Assembly: GCF_020009625.1 (NCBI RefSeq)
Contig: NZ_JAIHLP010000002.1
Coordinates: 2,108,001-2,172,000, forward strand
Reading direction: 5' to 3'
Source: Leifsonia poae
GTDB lineage: Bacteria; Actinomycetota; Actinomycetes; Actinomycetales; Microbacteriaceae
Length of the DNA: 64,000 bases
Position numbers and translations under genes: made by a program
The notes under the pieces: generated by a model
The model's database searches: none
Told to the model about the DNA's origin: nothing
The model's input: the letters and a program-made list of their open reading frames with translations, nothing else
In this document: piece after piece, positions 17,029 through 25,449 of the stretch
Layout: each line of letters opens with the position of its first letter
Position numbering within the stretch: position 1 is the first letter of the stretch

Positions 17029-17925
17029 ATGAGCTCACAGAACGCACCGGAGGGCGACGGCCCGCTGATCGTGGTCGGCGGGCCTGGGCTCGACTTCGGC
17101 TCGGCGATGTCGGTGGCGGGCGAGCGACCCCGTTCGGCAGCGCCGTCGCGCGACGGCCGCATCCCGTTCCTGTCGCGGCGCTGGGTGCGGATCGTCGGCG
17201 GCTTCGTGCTGCCGCTGGTCCTGCTCGCCACCTGGCAGATCGCCTCCACCTCCGGTGCGTTCACCGCCTCCCAGCTGCCATCGCCGCAGATGGTGGTCGA
17301 GGCGGCCGTCGACCTGGCCCAGAGGGGCCTGCTCGGCCTCTACATCGCCATCTCGACGCAGCGGGTGCTCATCGGTTTCCTCTGCGGCGCCGCGCTCGGG
17401 CTCCTCTTCGGTGCGCTCGTCGGCCTGTCCCGCCTGTCAGACATCCTGTTCAGCCCGACGCTGAGCGCTGTTCGAGCCGTGCCCTCGCTCGCCTGGGTGC
17501 CGCTCCTGATCCTCTGGTTCAAGATCGGCGAAGACTCCAAAGTGATCCTGATCGCCATCGGCGCGTTCTTCCCCGTCTACACGATGGTCGCGGCCGCACT
17601 GAAACACGTCGACCGCCACCTCATCGAGGCCGGGCGGGCGTTCGGGCTGAACGGAGTGCGCCTCTTCACCACCGTGCAGCTGCCCGCGGTGCTCCCGTCG
17701 GTCATCTCCGGCCTGCGGCTCGCCCTCGCCCAATCGTGGCTGTTCCTGGTGGCCGCCGAGCTCATCGCCTCGTCGATGGGCCTCGGATTCCTGCTCAGCG
17801 ACTCCTCGAACAACGGCCGCACCGACCGGCTCTTCCTCGCGATCATCCTGCTGGCCGTGCTGGGCAAGCTCACCGACTCGTTGCTCGGCCTGTTCGAACG
17901 CTGGTCGGCCCGCCGCTGGGGATAG
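17029..17925 (+). CDS. ABC transporter permease, sulfonate/nitrate type
   Basis: A 298-residue SsuC/TauC-like permease. About 50 polar residues precede the first membrane segment, followed by roughly six segments. The coupling loop HVDRHLIEAGRAFGLNGVRLFTTVQLPAVLPSVISGLRLAL carries the EAA-like motif (EAGRAFGLNG then QLPAVLP) that docks to the ATPase. It is the last gene of the importer operon and converges on the SDR gene at 17966, 40 bp away. Confidence 0.87.
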   Translation: MSSQNAPEGDGPLIVVGGPGLDFGSAMSVAGERPRSAAPSRDGRIPFLSRRWVRIVGGFVLPLVLLATWQIASTSGAFTASQLPSPQMVVEAAVDLAQRGLLGLYIAISTQRVLIGFLCGAALGLLFGALVGLSRLSDILFSPTLSAVRAVPSLAWVPLLILWFKIGEDSKVILIAIGAFFPVYTMVAAALKHVDRHLIEAGRAFGLNGVRLFTTVQLPAVLPSVISGLRLALAQSWLFLVAAELIASSMGLGFLLSDSSNNGRTDRLFLAIILLAVLGKLTDSLLGLFERWSARRWG

Positions 17926-17965
17926 CGCCCGGAACGAACCGGCGGCGAGTCACCGGCACGGCGAC

Positions 17966-18865
17966 TCAGCGCTGGCGGCCGGTGAAGTCGTCCATCGAGT
18001 TGTAGACGCCGAAGACCCGGTCGGCGAGCACATCCCAGGCCCGAGTGGGCAGAATGCCTTTCAGGGTCTTGGCCAGTGCGACCGACCAGGGGAGCATCAG
18101 CATCGGGCGGCCGGCGAGCATGGCCCGCCAGACCCTGTCGACCACCCGCTCCGGAGCAAGCACCGGTGTGAGCAGCGGACCGCGGGCGCCCTCGAACATC
18201 CCCGTATCGATATAGCTCGGCACCACCGTCGTGACACGAACATGACCGAAGCCCTGCTGCACCAGCTCGATCCGCAGGCTGTCGCTCCACCCGATCACCG
18301 CCCATTTGGAGGCGGCGTAGACGCTCATCCGAGGGTTGGCGACCGTACCGGCCGCCGAGGCGATATTGACGACACGGGCCTCCCGGGCGCTCTCGATCAT
18401 GCCGGGCAGGAACTCCCGGGTGATGTACATCGGCGCGAGCGCGTTGACCTGCATCGTCGGCCGGGTGTCCTCGCCGTTGTCGTGCTCCCAGAAGTATTTG
18501 CCCCGAACGATACCGGCGTTGTTGATGAGCACATCCACACCGCCGATCTCTTTGCGAACAGCCTGAGCCGTCTGGGCGATCGCCCCCAGCTCGCCGAGAT
18601 CGAGCACGAAGGGATGCACGGTCGTCGCGGGACGGCCGGCGGCCGAACTCGGCGAACGATCAGGGGCACCCCAGGCCGTGACCTCCCGGTCATCCATCAC
18701 GATCGATCGCAGCCCGGCGACCACCTCGCGCAGTGCCTCCTCGTCGCGATCCCACACGACGACGGCCCGCGCACCCTCCCGCACCGCGCGCTCGGCGTAG
18801 AGCCTCCCCATGCCCGCCGCCGCGCCCGTGATCAGCACCCGCGCGCCCCGCACCGTTCTCGTCAT
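17966..18865 (-). CDS. Short-chain dehydrogenase/reductase (retinol dehydrogenase-like)
   Basis: A 299-residue classical SDR. The cofactor motif is TGAAAGMG (13-20), with NNAG in the middle strand, Ser in VNIASAAG and the catalytic YAASK near 183. An insert of about 25 residues (near 55-80) separates the second and third strands and carries a low-complexity segment. The C-terminal 60 residues contain a hydrophobic stretch (MLMLPWSVALAKTL), as in acyl-glycerone or retinol dehydrogenase-like SDRs, suggesting a lipid-like or membrane-proximal substrate. No partner gene is evident. Confidence 0.82.
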   Translation of the reverse strand: MTRTVRGARVLITGAAAGMGRLYAERAVREGARAVVVWDRDEEALREVVAGLRSIVMDDREVTAWGAPDRSPSSAAGRPATTVHPFVLDLGELGAIAQTAQAVRKEIGGVDVLINNAGIVRGKYFWEHDNGEDTRPTMQVNALAPMYITREFLPGMIESAREARVVNIASAAGTVANPRMSVYAASKWAVIGWSDSLRIELVQQGFGHVRVTTVVPSYIDTGMFEGARGPLLTPVLAPERVVDRVWRAMLAGRPMLMLPWSVALAKTLKGILPTRAWDVLADRVFGVYNSMDDFTGRQR

Positions 18866-18913
18866 GTGTCCATCATCGCAACCCCACCCGGAATCCGCGT
18901 TCGCGGTCTGGGC

Positions 18914-19687
18914 TCAGCGGCGACGACGGTACTCGGCGCGCTCCTCAGTGGTGAGGTGCTCGGTGGCGTAGCTCAGCATCGTGCGGGGCATGGCGGCGGC
19001 ATTGGCGTCGAGAAAGGCGAGCAGCTCAGACCGGTCGACGCGTTTGCCCACCTCGCGCAACATCCACCCCACCGCCTTGTGCATGAGGTCTTCAGGGTCG
19101 CCGAGCAGGCGTTCTGCGAGGGCGAGGGTGGTGGAGGCGTCGCCGTGCTTGATGAACGCGAACGAGGAGAGCACCGCCACCCGACGCTGCCAGAGGTCGC
19201 CGCTCGATGCCAGCTCGAACAACAGGTCGCGCGGCCGCTGCCAGAGATACTCGCCGAGAACGAACTCCGCCGAAGCGTCGACCAGATCCCAGTTGTTCAC
19301 GCATCCACGGCGCACGGCATCCAGATAGAAGTCGGCCAGCCCGTCGACCGCGGCTGTCGCGGTGGCCACCATGGACACACCTCGCGCGGGCCGATTCGCC
19401 ACCTCGAACAGCCGATTCAGAATGATGAGGCCGGCCAGGCGATGCTCGTGCACCCCGCTGTCGAGCAGCAGCCGGATCTGAGCGAGCTCGAGGCCGGCGA
19501 ACCGCTTCGCGATCACGCGGGTACGCGGCACTCGCACGCCGATGAAGACGTCACCCTCGCCGTACTGCCCGGGGCCGGTCTTGAAGAAGCGCTGCAAAAA
19601 GAGGGCGTCATCGGCGTCGGCCTCCTCGGCGAGCGCGCTCATCACTTCGGCGGCGGTGCCGGCGGGGGCTGGTTCGGCAGCGGTCAT
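18914..19687 (-). CDS. DNA alkylation repair protein (AlkD-like HEAT repeats)
   Basis: A 257-residue, almost wholly helical protein of the AlkC/AlkD superfamily, which excises N3/N7-alkylated bases by stacked HEAT-like repeats. Recognisable elements are GDVFIGVRVPRTRVIAKRF, VNNWDLVDASAE (the conserved W-D near the lesion pocket), WQRRVAVLSSFAFIKHG and KAVGWMLREVGKR. It lies 48 bp downstream of the SDR start region and is probably transcribed alone, since the upstream neighbour is divergent. Confidence 0.85.
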   Translation of the reverse strand: MTAAEPAPAGTAAEVMSALAEEADADDALFLQRFFKTGPGQYGEGDVFIGVRVPRTRVIAKRFAGLELAQIRLLLDSGVHEHRLAGLIILNRLFEVANRPARGVSMVATATAAVDGLADFYLDAVRRGCVNNWDLVDASAEFVLGEYLWQRPRDLLFELASSGDLWQRRVAVLSSFAFIKHGDASTTLALAERLLGDPEDLMHKAVGWMLREVGKRVDRSELLAFLDANAAAMPRTMLSYATEHLTTEERAEYRRRR

Positions 19688-19908
19688 GCGGCGAGCCTAG
19701 CGGCGCCACGCCCCTCCACAGGAGACGGATTCACGCGTCTCTGCACAGATCGACGAAACAATAGCGCGCGTTTCGATCGATCACGCAAGAATTCCCTCTA
19801 GCGAGCAAGAAAAATTCGAAAGGTTCTCGTTAGGCTCGAAGAGGGTGCGCGACGTGCGCCCGACCGAAGCTGCCGCAACCGCGGCCGATCAACGACGGGA
19901 GGTTCGTC
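19688..19908. promoter_or_regulatory. Divergent intergenic region before DUF6421 operon
   Basis: A 221-bp gene-free region. An AT-richer patch (about 19755-19850) contains short A and T runs and a TTAGGCT that could serve as a -10 box for the operon starting at 19909. No convincing -35 or operator repeat was found. The ribosome site GGGAGG sits just upstream of the DUF6421 ATG. Confidence 0.35.
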
Positions 19909-21354
19909 ATGTCTCAATTCGTCTCTCACTTTGAAAAGAACGCGATTGTCGGAGAACCCGAGGTCGTCGAAGACTTCCCCACCGTGCGTTCGCTCGCGTC
20001 GCATCCAGCCTGGCTCCGCCTGAAAGATGCGGCGGTGGCCGTTCAAGCCGTCCAGATCAAAGACGGCTCGGTGCCCGACGAGGCCGACAAACCGGCCGCA
20101 GTGCAGCACATCGGCCGGATCCTCTCTTCGATCGAGGAGCTCTCCCCGCACTTCCCCCACGATGCGACGTATCTGGCTGCCCTCGCCGACGATTTCCGGC
20201 GGTGGGTCTCGGAAGACCTCGGCGTTCCCGACTTCCTCGACTCGCTGGCCGCCTTCCAGCCGCAGCAGCACCGCGTCGACGGGCTCGGCCACCTCGTCGT
20301 CTTCCCGATGTACACGCAGAACGGCAGCACGAACCGGCTTGTGGAGGCGGTTCTCGTCGAGGTCATCTGGCCGGAGTTCGTCGCCGAGCTGGAGGCCGGA
20401 GAATACGGCAACAAGCTTTTCGTGCCGCTGAGATTCGTCGACTTCACCCCCGGCTACGACACCAACTCGGCGGTGCTGTTCCCCGAGACGGTGGCGATGC
20501 GCGAGATCCCGACCTTCACCTGGGGAGCCATCTTCCAAGACCGCGAGGCCGCTCGCTACCGCCGCGTGGTGCGGGCGGCGAGCGAGATCACCAAGATCGC
20601 GCTTCCGGCCGACGCGTCCGCGATGCTAGACGACCAGAAGCTCACGGAGGAGACCTTCGTGATGTGGGATCTCATCCACGATCGCAGCCACATGCGCGGC
20701 GACCTGCCGTTCGATCCGTTCATGATCAAACAGCGCATGCCCTTCTTCCTCTACTCCCTCGAAGAGCTGCGCTGCGATCTGACGGCGTTCCGCGAATCGG
20801 TGCGGCTCGAGCGCGAGCTCGGCGCCCTGCCGGAGGCAGAGCTGTCAGACGCGCAACGGCAGATCCGCGACCACGCCCACCTCGTGCAATACGCGGTGAT
20901 CTTCGATCGCATCTTCCGGTTCGCGATCACCGGCGGCCGCGTGCGCAACTACGACGGTCTGGGCGGCCAGCTGTTGTTCGCCTGGATGCACCAGCACGAC
21001 GTTCTGCACTGGACCGACACACAGCTCACCATCGACTGGCAGAACGTCCCCGACGTGGTGGTCGCCCTGAGCGATCAGATCAATGAGCTCTACTGGCGTT
21101 CCATCGACCGGCCGAAGGTGGCTCACTGGCTGGCGGCATACGAGATGCTCACGAAGACGCTCACGCCGAACCCGGCATCGCAGTGGGCCCGAGGACTGCC
21201 CGACGAGATCCTGGCCGGCGTGCCGAAGGGCTACACGGATGCCGTCCTCGACGACGAGTTCCCGCTCTCGATGTTCTATGAGGCGCTGAATAAGAAGATG
21301 GCCGCGGTCATCGAGTCGACAGCGGGCATCACCGGGGAGTCGGAGGGCCGGTGA
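19909..21354 (+). CDS. DUF6421 family protein
   Basis: A 481-residue soluble protein I recognise only as DUF6421, a family of unknown function in actinobacteria. There is no signal peptide or membrane segment. The centre holds a possible metal site: His257-x3-His261 in IHDRSHMRGD, followed by EELRCD (285-290). This recalls the HExxxH plus EExRAD layout of M49-type peptidases, but without the Glu of HExxxH. The region just before (FVPLRFVDFTPGYDTNSAVLFPETVA) is also well ordered. The stop overlaps the SDR start by 4 bp, and that gene overlaps the PLP enzyme likewise, so the three are translated together. Confidence 0.7.
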   Translation: MSQFVSHFEKNAIVGEPEVVEDFPTVRSLASHPAWLRLKDAAVAVQAVQIKDGSVPDEADKPAAVQHIGRILSSIEELSPHFPHDATYLAALADDFRRWVSEDLGVPDFLDSLAAFQPQQHRVDGLGHLVVFPMYTQNGSTNRLVEAVLVEVIWPEFVAELEAGEYGNKLFVPLRFVDFTPGYDTNSAVLFPETVAMREIPTFTWGAIFQDREAARYRRVVRAASEITKIALPADASAMLDDQKLTEETFVMWDLIHDRSHMRGDLPFDPFMIKQRMPFFLYSLEELRCDLTAFRESVRLERELGALPEAELSDAQRQIRDHAHLVQYAVIFDRIFRFAITGGRVRNYDGLGGQLLFAWMHQHDVLHWTDTQLTIDWQNVPDVVVALSDQINELYWRSIDRPKVAHWLAAYEMLTKTLTPNPASQWARGLPDEILAGVPKGYTDAVLDDEFPLSMFYEALNKKMAAVIESTAGITGESEGR

Positions 21355-22091
21355 GCAGCGAGCACGTCGCGACGGCCCGGGCGGAGACGCCCGGGCCGCT
21401 CGCGGAGAGAACCGTCCTCATCGCCGGCGCGACGAGCGCGAGCGGCGAAGCCGTCGCGCGTGCCCTCGTCGCGGCGGGCGCCACGGTGCTCGCCGTCGGA
21501 ACCCGCCCGCAGGCGCTGGACGCGCTCGCGGCGGCGGTGCCAGGCGTCGACACCCGGGTCTGCGACCTCGCCGACCGTTCGGCCGTCGCTGAACTGGCGA
21601 TGCGCATCCACCTCAAGTTCGGCGACATCGACGGTCTCGTGCACCTCGTCGGCGGCTGGCGCGGTGGCGGCGGGATCGCCGGCCAGAGCGACGACGACTG
21701 GGCCTTCCTCGAGCGCTCGTTCGCGACCCTGCGCAACACGTCGCGGGTGTTCTACGACGACCTCGTCGCCTCCCCCGCGGGCCGGCTCGCGATCGTCTCG
21801 TCGACCGCGGTCGACCGGCCCGCCGCCGGCGGCGCGAACTACGCGGCGGCCAAAGCGGCAGCGGATGCGTGGACCCGCGCGATCGCGCAGGGCTTCGCCA
21901 AGACGGCACCGAATGCTGCGGCGGCCATCTTCGTCGTCACCACGCTCGCCGGGCTGGAGGACGAGCTCGCCCGCCGCATCGTCGACCTGTGGTCGGTCGA
22001 GCCCACGACCGTCAACGGCGTGCGTCAGGTGCTCACCGCACCGCCGTCGCAACCCGACGGGTCCGCCGATCCTGCGAGGATAGTGACGTGA
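21351..22091 (+). CDS. Short-chain dehydrogenase/reductase in DUF6421 operon
   Basis: A 246-residue SDR. The cofactor loop is GATSASGEA rather than the classical TGxxxGxG, so the last glycines are replaced. The Tyr/Lys pair is in NYAAAKAAADAW, with SSTAV upstream as the Ser. A glycine-rich LVGGWRGGGG stretch replaces NNAG. These departures suggest a specialised or divergent SDR. It overlaps both neighbours by 4 bp (GTGA), which argues for a shared complex or pathway with DUF6421 and the PLP enzyme. Confidence 0.78.
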   Translation: MSSEHVATARAETPGPLAERTVLIAGATSASGEAVARALVAAGATVLAVGTRPQALDALAAAVPGVDTRVCDLADRSAVAELAMRIHLKFGDIDGLVHLVGGWRGGGGIAGQSDDDWAFLERSFATLRNTSRVFYDDLVASPAGRLAIVSSTAVDRPAAGGANYAAAKAAADAWTRAIAQGFAKTAPNAAAAIFVVTTLAGLEDELARRIVDLWSVEPTTVNGVRQVLTAPPSQPDGSADPARIVT

Positions 22092-23158
22092 CGCTACAAC
22101 TCCACGACCTCGCCCTCCGCGGCTTCGCCTCCGACAACTACGCGGGTGTGCACCCCGAGATCCTCGACGCCATCGCGGCGGCCAATGAGGGCCACCAGAT
22201 CGCCTACGGCGAAGACGTCTACACCGCTCGCCTGCACGAGGTGTTCGCCGAACATTTCGGCGAAGGCGTGCAGGTGTTCCCGGTGTTCAACGGAACCGGT
22301 GCCAATGTGGTCGGACTGCAATCGATGATCCCCCGCTGGGGTGCGGTCGTCTGCGCGAAGACCGCCCACATCAACACCGACGAAGCCGGCGCACCCGAAC
22401 GCGTAGCCGGCATGAAGCTGCTCCCGGTCGAGACACCGGACGGCAAACTGACACCCGAACTCATCGATCGCGAAGCCTGGGGCTGGGGAGACGAGCACCG
22501 CGCGCAACCGCTCGTCGTCTCGATCACGCAGACCACCGAGGTCGGCACGGCGTATACGGTCGAGGAGATCAGGGCCATCGCCGATCATGCGCACTCGCTC
22601 GGCATGAAGCTCCACATGGACGGCGCCCGCATCTCCAACGCCGCCGCCGCACTCGGTCTTCCGCTTCGCGCGTTCACCACCGACGCCGGCGTCGACGTGC
22701 TCAGCTTCGGCGGCACCAAGAACGGCATGCTCTACGGCGAGGCTGTCGTCGTGCTCAATCCCGACGCCTCCGAGGGCCTCCTCTACCTGCGCAAGCTGAA
22801 CATGCAGCTCGCCTCCAAGATGCGCTTCATCTCGGCCCAGCTGATCGCGATGCTCACCGACGAGCTGTGGCTGCGCTCGGCCTCGCACGCCAATGCGATG
22901 GCGGCCCGCCTGCGCGCGGCAATCGAAACGGGGATCGCCGACGGCAGCATCCCGGGCGTGGGCTTCAGCCAGGCGACCGAGTCGAACGGCGTGTTCGCCA
23001 CCCTGCCGGCCGGCGTCGCCGACCGGCTGCGTGAGCATTTCCGCTTCTACGACTGGAATGCTGCGAACAACGAAGTGCGCTGGATGTGCTCGTTCGACAC
23101 CACCGAGCACGACATCGACGCCTTCGTCGCGGCCTTGCGCGAAGAGCTCGCAGTCTGA
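22088..23158 (+). CDS. PLP-dependent beta-eliminating lyase, threonine aldolase-like
   Basis: A 356-residue fold-type I PLP enzyme of the low-specificity L-threonine aldolase group. It opens FASDNYAGVHPEIL, a family hallmark. HMDGARISNAAAALG holds the Asp/Arg pair contacting PLP, and SFGGTKNGM carries the Schiff-base Lys211. The family cleaves beta-hydroxy amino acids to glycine and an aldehyde, or eliminates beta substituents. The SDR next to it could make or consume the aldehyde or keto product, which is inference. GTG 22088 overlaps the SDR stop. Confidence 0.82.
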   Translation: MTLQLHDLALRGFASDNYAGVHPEILDAIAAANEGHQIAYGEDVYTARLHEVFAEHFGEGVQVFPVFNGTGANVVGLQSMIPRWGAVVCAKTAHINTDEAGAPERVAGMKLLPVETPDGKLTPELIDREAWGWGDEHRAQPLVVSITQTTEVGTAYTVEEIRAIADHAHSLGMKLHMDGARISNAAAALGLPLRAFTTDAGVDVLSFGGTKNGMLYGEAVVVLNPDASEGLLYLRKLNMQLASKMRFISAQLIAMLTDELWLRSASHANAMAARLRAAIETGIADGSIPGVGFSQATESNGVFATLPAGVADRLREHFRFYDWNAANNEVRWMCSFDTTEHDIDAFVAALREELAV

Positions 23159-23180
23159 CTCGACCGCACCGGGAGCGGTT

Positions 23181-23248
23181 ACACTGGACCGATCGCCCTA
23201 CTGGACCATTCCTTCTACTGGAATGACACTCCTACTGGGGTACAAATC
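23181..23248. repeat. Four tandem 17-bp repeats with CTACTGG core
   Basis: Cores at 23181 (ACACTGG), 23198, 23215 and 23232 (CTACTGG) are spaced by exactly 17 bp. Units 1 and 2 also share GGACC after the core. The rest of each unit varies. Regular phasing upstream of a possible -35 suggests a cooperative DNA-binding array rather than a coding or random repeat. Confidence 0.7.
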
Positions 23249-23343
23249 GTGTCCTCATTTTGACCCACACGGCGCTCTTTTCGGTTAGAGTTCAAGAGTC
23301 GACAGAGGAACCCGAATATCCTCCGCCGATAACCCCGAAACGT

Positions 23344-23387
23344 ATGCCGGGCGCGTGAACCATCCCTAGGGTTCATGCACCCGGCAT
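23344..23387. other. Long hairpin in leader of esterase gene
   Basis: Two 18-base arms (starting ATGCCGGG and ending CCCGGCAT) pair with 16 Watson-Crick pairs, one G-U and one mismatch around an 8-base loop (ATCCCTAG). No T-run follows. It could terminate or attenuate transcription from the upstream region, form part of a small RNA, or be a protein-binding palindrome. Confidence 0.6.
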
Positions 23388-23480
23388 CGTGGTTTAACGG
23401 CACCCTCGAGTGGGCGCGACCCGTCCGCAGGTATTCACACGGTTCGAGACGCGCAATGGCCGGGCGCGTACGCTCGAGGC

Positions 23481-24380
23481 ATGGATGTCAGCCCTCCGGT
23501 CACCGAGCGGCGCACCGTCACGGTGGATGCGCGCGAACGGACACTCCTCCTTGTTCGCGACGAGCATCCCGCTGAGCATCCCGCCCTCGTCTTGCTCTTC
23601 CACGGGTCGAACCAGACCGGGGAGCGTCTGCGCGAGTTCGCGGGCCGGGCGTTCGACGGCTTCACCACGAACGGCTCGGCGATCGTCGCATACCTGGACG
23701 GTTACGGCAAACACTGGAACGACGCCCGCACTGCCATCGACTTCGCGGCCCGCCGCGACGATGTCGACGATGCGGGGTTCGCAGCGGCGGTGATCGACTT
23801 CGCGGTCGCCCGGTTCGGGGTCGACCGCGGGAGGGTCTTCGCGGTCGGCTATTCGAACGGAGGGCAGCTGGTCGAACGACTGCTGCTCGAGACACCCGAG
23901 CGGCTGGCCGGCGCGGCGCTGATCGCGGCCACGCTTCCGGCGGCCGAGAACCTCGCGGTGCACCCCGTGGACGGGCCGGCTGTGCCGACCGTCCTCTTTC
24001 ACGGCACGAAGGATCCTCTGGTCCCCTACGACGGCGGGATGGCGAGCCTGTGGGGTTTCCGCCCGCGCGGGCTCGGCGTCTCCGCTCTCGCCACCGCGGC
24101 GTTCTTCGCGAAGCGCAACGGGATCACCGCCGTGCCGACCACCGCGCCGCTGCGGCACCGTGTCGAATCCGGACCCACCCGGGTCGAGCGCACCGACTAT
24201 CGCCAGAACGGCCACGCTCCGGTGACGCTGTACACGATCGTGGGCGGCGGTCACACCATCCCCGGCTCCCAGAATGCGCCCAGGACTCTCGGCGCGACCG
24301 CGCACGACATCGACGCCGCCGCCCTCATCGCCGACTTCTTCGCCCTCACCCGCGCCGCCCCCACCCGACCGCTCCGTTGA
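23481..24380 (+). CDS. Alpha/beta hydrolase, PHB-depolymerase/feruloyl-esterase-like
   Basis: A 299-residue esterase of the LpqC/polyhydroxybutyrate-depolymerase group. It begins after a short lead with VLLFHGSNQTGERLREFAG. The nucleophile is Ser125 in VGYSNGGQL, the acid is Asp178 in HGTKDPLVPY and the base is His258 in VGGGHTIPG. Homologues are usually secreted, but no signal peptide is visible here, so it is probably cytoplasmic. A long structured leader precedes it. The Lrp/AsnC gene follows 36 bp downstream and may be co-transcribed. Confidence 0.83.
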   Translation: MDVSPPVTERRTVTVDARERTLLLVRDEHPAEHPALVLLFHGSNQTGERLREFAGRAFDGFTTNGSAIVAYLDGYGKHWNDARTAIDFAARRDDVDDAGFAAAVIDFAVARFGVDRGRVFAVGYSNGGQLVERLLLETPERLAGAALIAATLPAAENLAVHPVDGPAVPTVLFHGTKDPLVPYDGGMASLWGFRPRGLGVSALATAAFFAKRNGITAVPTTAPLRHRVESGPTRVERTDYRQNGHAPVTLYTIVGGGHTIPGSQNAPRTLGATAHDIDAAALIADFFALTRAAPTRPLR

Positions 24381-24416
24381 GGGACGAGAGTGGGCGGGGG
24401 TCAGTAGGGTTAAGGG

Positions 24417-24926
24417 GTGGACATCGATTCGATCGACCGGAAGATCATCGACCAGCTGCGCATGGACGGACGGCGCTCGTTCGCCGTCATCGGACGCAAC
24501 GTCGGCCTCTCGGAGGCGAGCGTCCGCGCGCGGTACCGGCGGCTGTCGAAGGCCGGCATCGTTCAGGTCGTCGGAATGGCGGACGCTCCGAAACTGGGCG
24601 ACATCGAGGTGCACGTCGCCATCCGGGTGCGCGGGGTGACGGTCGCGAGCGTGGCGAAACAGCTCGTCGCCATCCCGGAGATCAAGTTCGTGGCGAGCGC
24701 GGTCGGCGCGTACGACCTGATCGTCGACCTGCGCTGCGAGAGCGTGGTGCACCTGTCCGGCATCCTCAGCGAACGCATCCGCCGGGTCAACGGCGTGCAC
24801 GTGGTGGAGACGCTGACCGTGCTGGAGGTCATGAAAGACACCTACCTCTGGGCCGGCTTCCGCGAAGACTCGACGCCGTACACACAGCAGGTCATCCGGC
24901 GCCGGACGGGCGCTGTCGCCCGGTGA
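24417..24926 (+). CDS. Lrp/AsnC-family transcriptional regulator
   Basis: 169 residues. An N-terminal winged helix-turn-helix (DSIDRKIIDQLRMDGRRS, then SEASVRARYRRLSKAGI) is joined to an RAM ligand-binding domain with the usual beta strands (EVHVAIRVRG, VASAVGAYDLIVDLR). These proteins form dimers or octamers and respond to amino acids or related effectors. It starts at GTG 24417. It converges on a second Lrp/AsnC gene 25 bp away. Its target is unknown, with the polyamine-type operon a candidate. Confidence 0.87.
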   Translation: MDIDSIDRKIIDQLRMDGRRSFAVIGRNVGLSEASVRARYRRLSKAGIVQVVGMADAPKLGDIEVHVAIRVRGVTVASVAKQLVAIPEIKFVASAVGAYDLIVDLRCESVVHLSGILSERIRRVNGVHVVETLTVLEVMKDTYLWAGFREDSTPYTQQVIRRRTGAVAR

Positions 24927-24951
24927 CCGTGCGACCCACCGGCGGGCCGGG

Positions 24952-25416
24952 TCAGGTGGGGTTCTGGCCGGCGCTCTGCTGCAGGCCGACCCAGGAGTAG
25001 TCCTTGAACAGTTCAAGGAGCACGAGCTCGTCGATGTCCGCGACCCCCGGCAGCCGGCGCACGTCGTCGAGCAGGGTGACCAGCTGGTCGAGGTCGCGAC
25101 AGGTCGCCTCGATGTAGATGTCCCGCGCGCCCGTGCCGAGGGCGACATGGTTGACCATGGCCATCTCGGCGAGGTTCTTGGCCACCGCCCGCGGCGAATG
25201 GTCGCGCACGCTGATCATGAGGCGCACCGATTGGTGGCCGAGGGTCAGCGGGTTGCACAGGGCGACGATGCGCAGGATGTCCAGCTCCTGCAGGCGAGCG
25301 ACCCGCGTTCGCACCGTCGCCTCACTCACCTCGAGCTGCTGGGCGATCTCCGTGTACGGACGGCGGCCGTCTCGGGTGAGCAGCTCGATGAGCTTGCGGT
25401 CGGTGTCGTCGATCAT
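24952..25416 (-). CDS. Lrp/AsnC-family transcriptional regulator at end of catabolic operon
   Basis: 154 residues: a winged HTH (DDTDRKLIELLTRDGRRPY, SEATVRTRVARLQEL) followed by an RAM domain (SVRLMISVRD, ALGTGARDIYIEATC). It is 33 bp downstream of the BKACE gene on the same strand, so it is probably the last gene of the importer/nitrilase operon and its local regulator. It shares the domain plan of the convergent Lrp gene but is clearly a different paralogue. Confidence 0.87.
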   Translation of the reverse strand: MIDDTDRKLIELLTRDGRRPYTEIAQQLEVSEATVRTRVARLQELDILRIVALCNPLTLGHQSVRLMISVRDHSPRAVAKNLAEMAMVNHVALGTGARDIYIEATCRDLDQLVTLLDDVRRLPGVADIDELVLLELFKDYSWVGLQQSAGQNPT

Positions 25417-25449
25417 GGTCTGCCTCGGGTCGTCGGGTCGAGCAGAAGA

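Larger units (their letters stand above)
23159..23480. other. Gene-free region with phased repeats, possible promoter and hairpin
   Basis: 322 bp without a credible coding frame. In order it holds a four-copy 17-bp repeat (23181-23248), a weak promoter-like pair (TTGACC at 23260 and TAGAGT at 23286, spacing 20, longer than usual) and a long hairpin (23344-23387). It also holds about 90 bases of leader before the esterase ATG at 23481. I see no tRNA or known riboswitch. Confidence 0.5.

Noticed and set aside
23181..23248. CRISPR or iteron origin
   Set aside because: Four short 17-bp units without unique spacers and with no cas or replication gene nearby. A regulatory array fits better.
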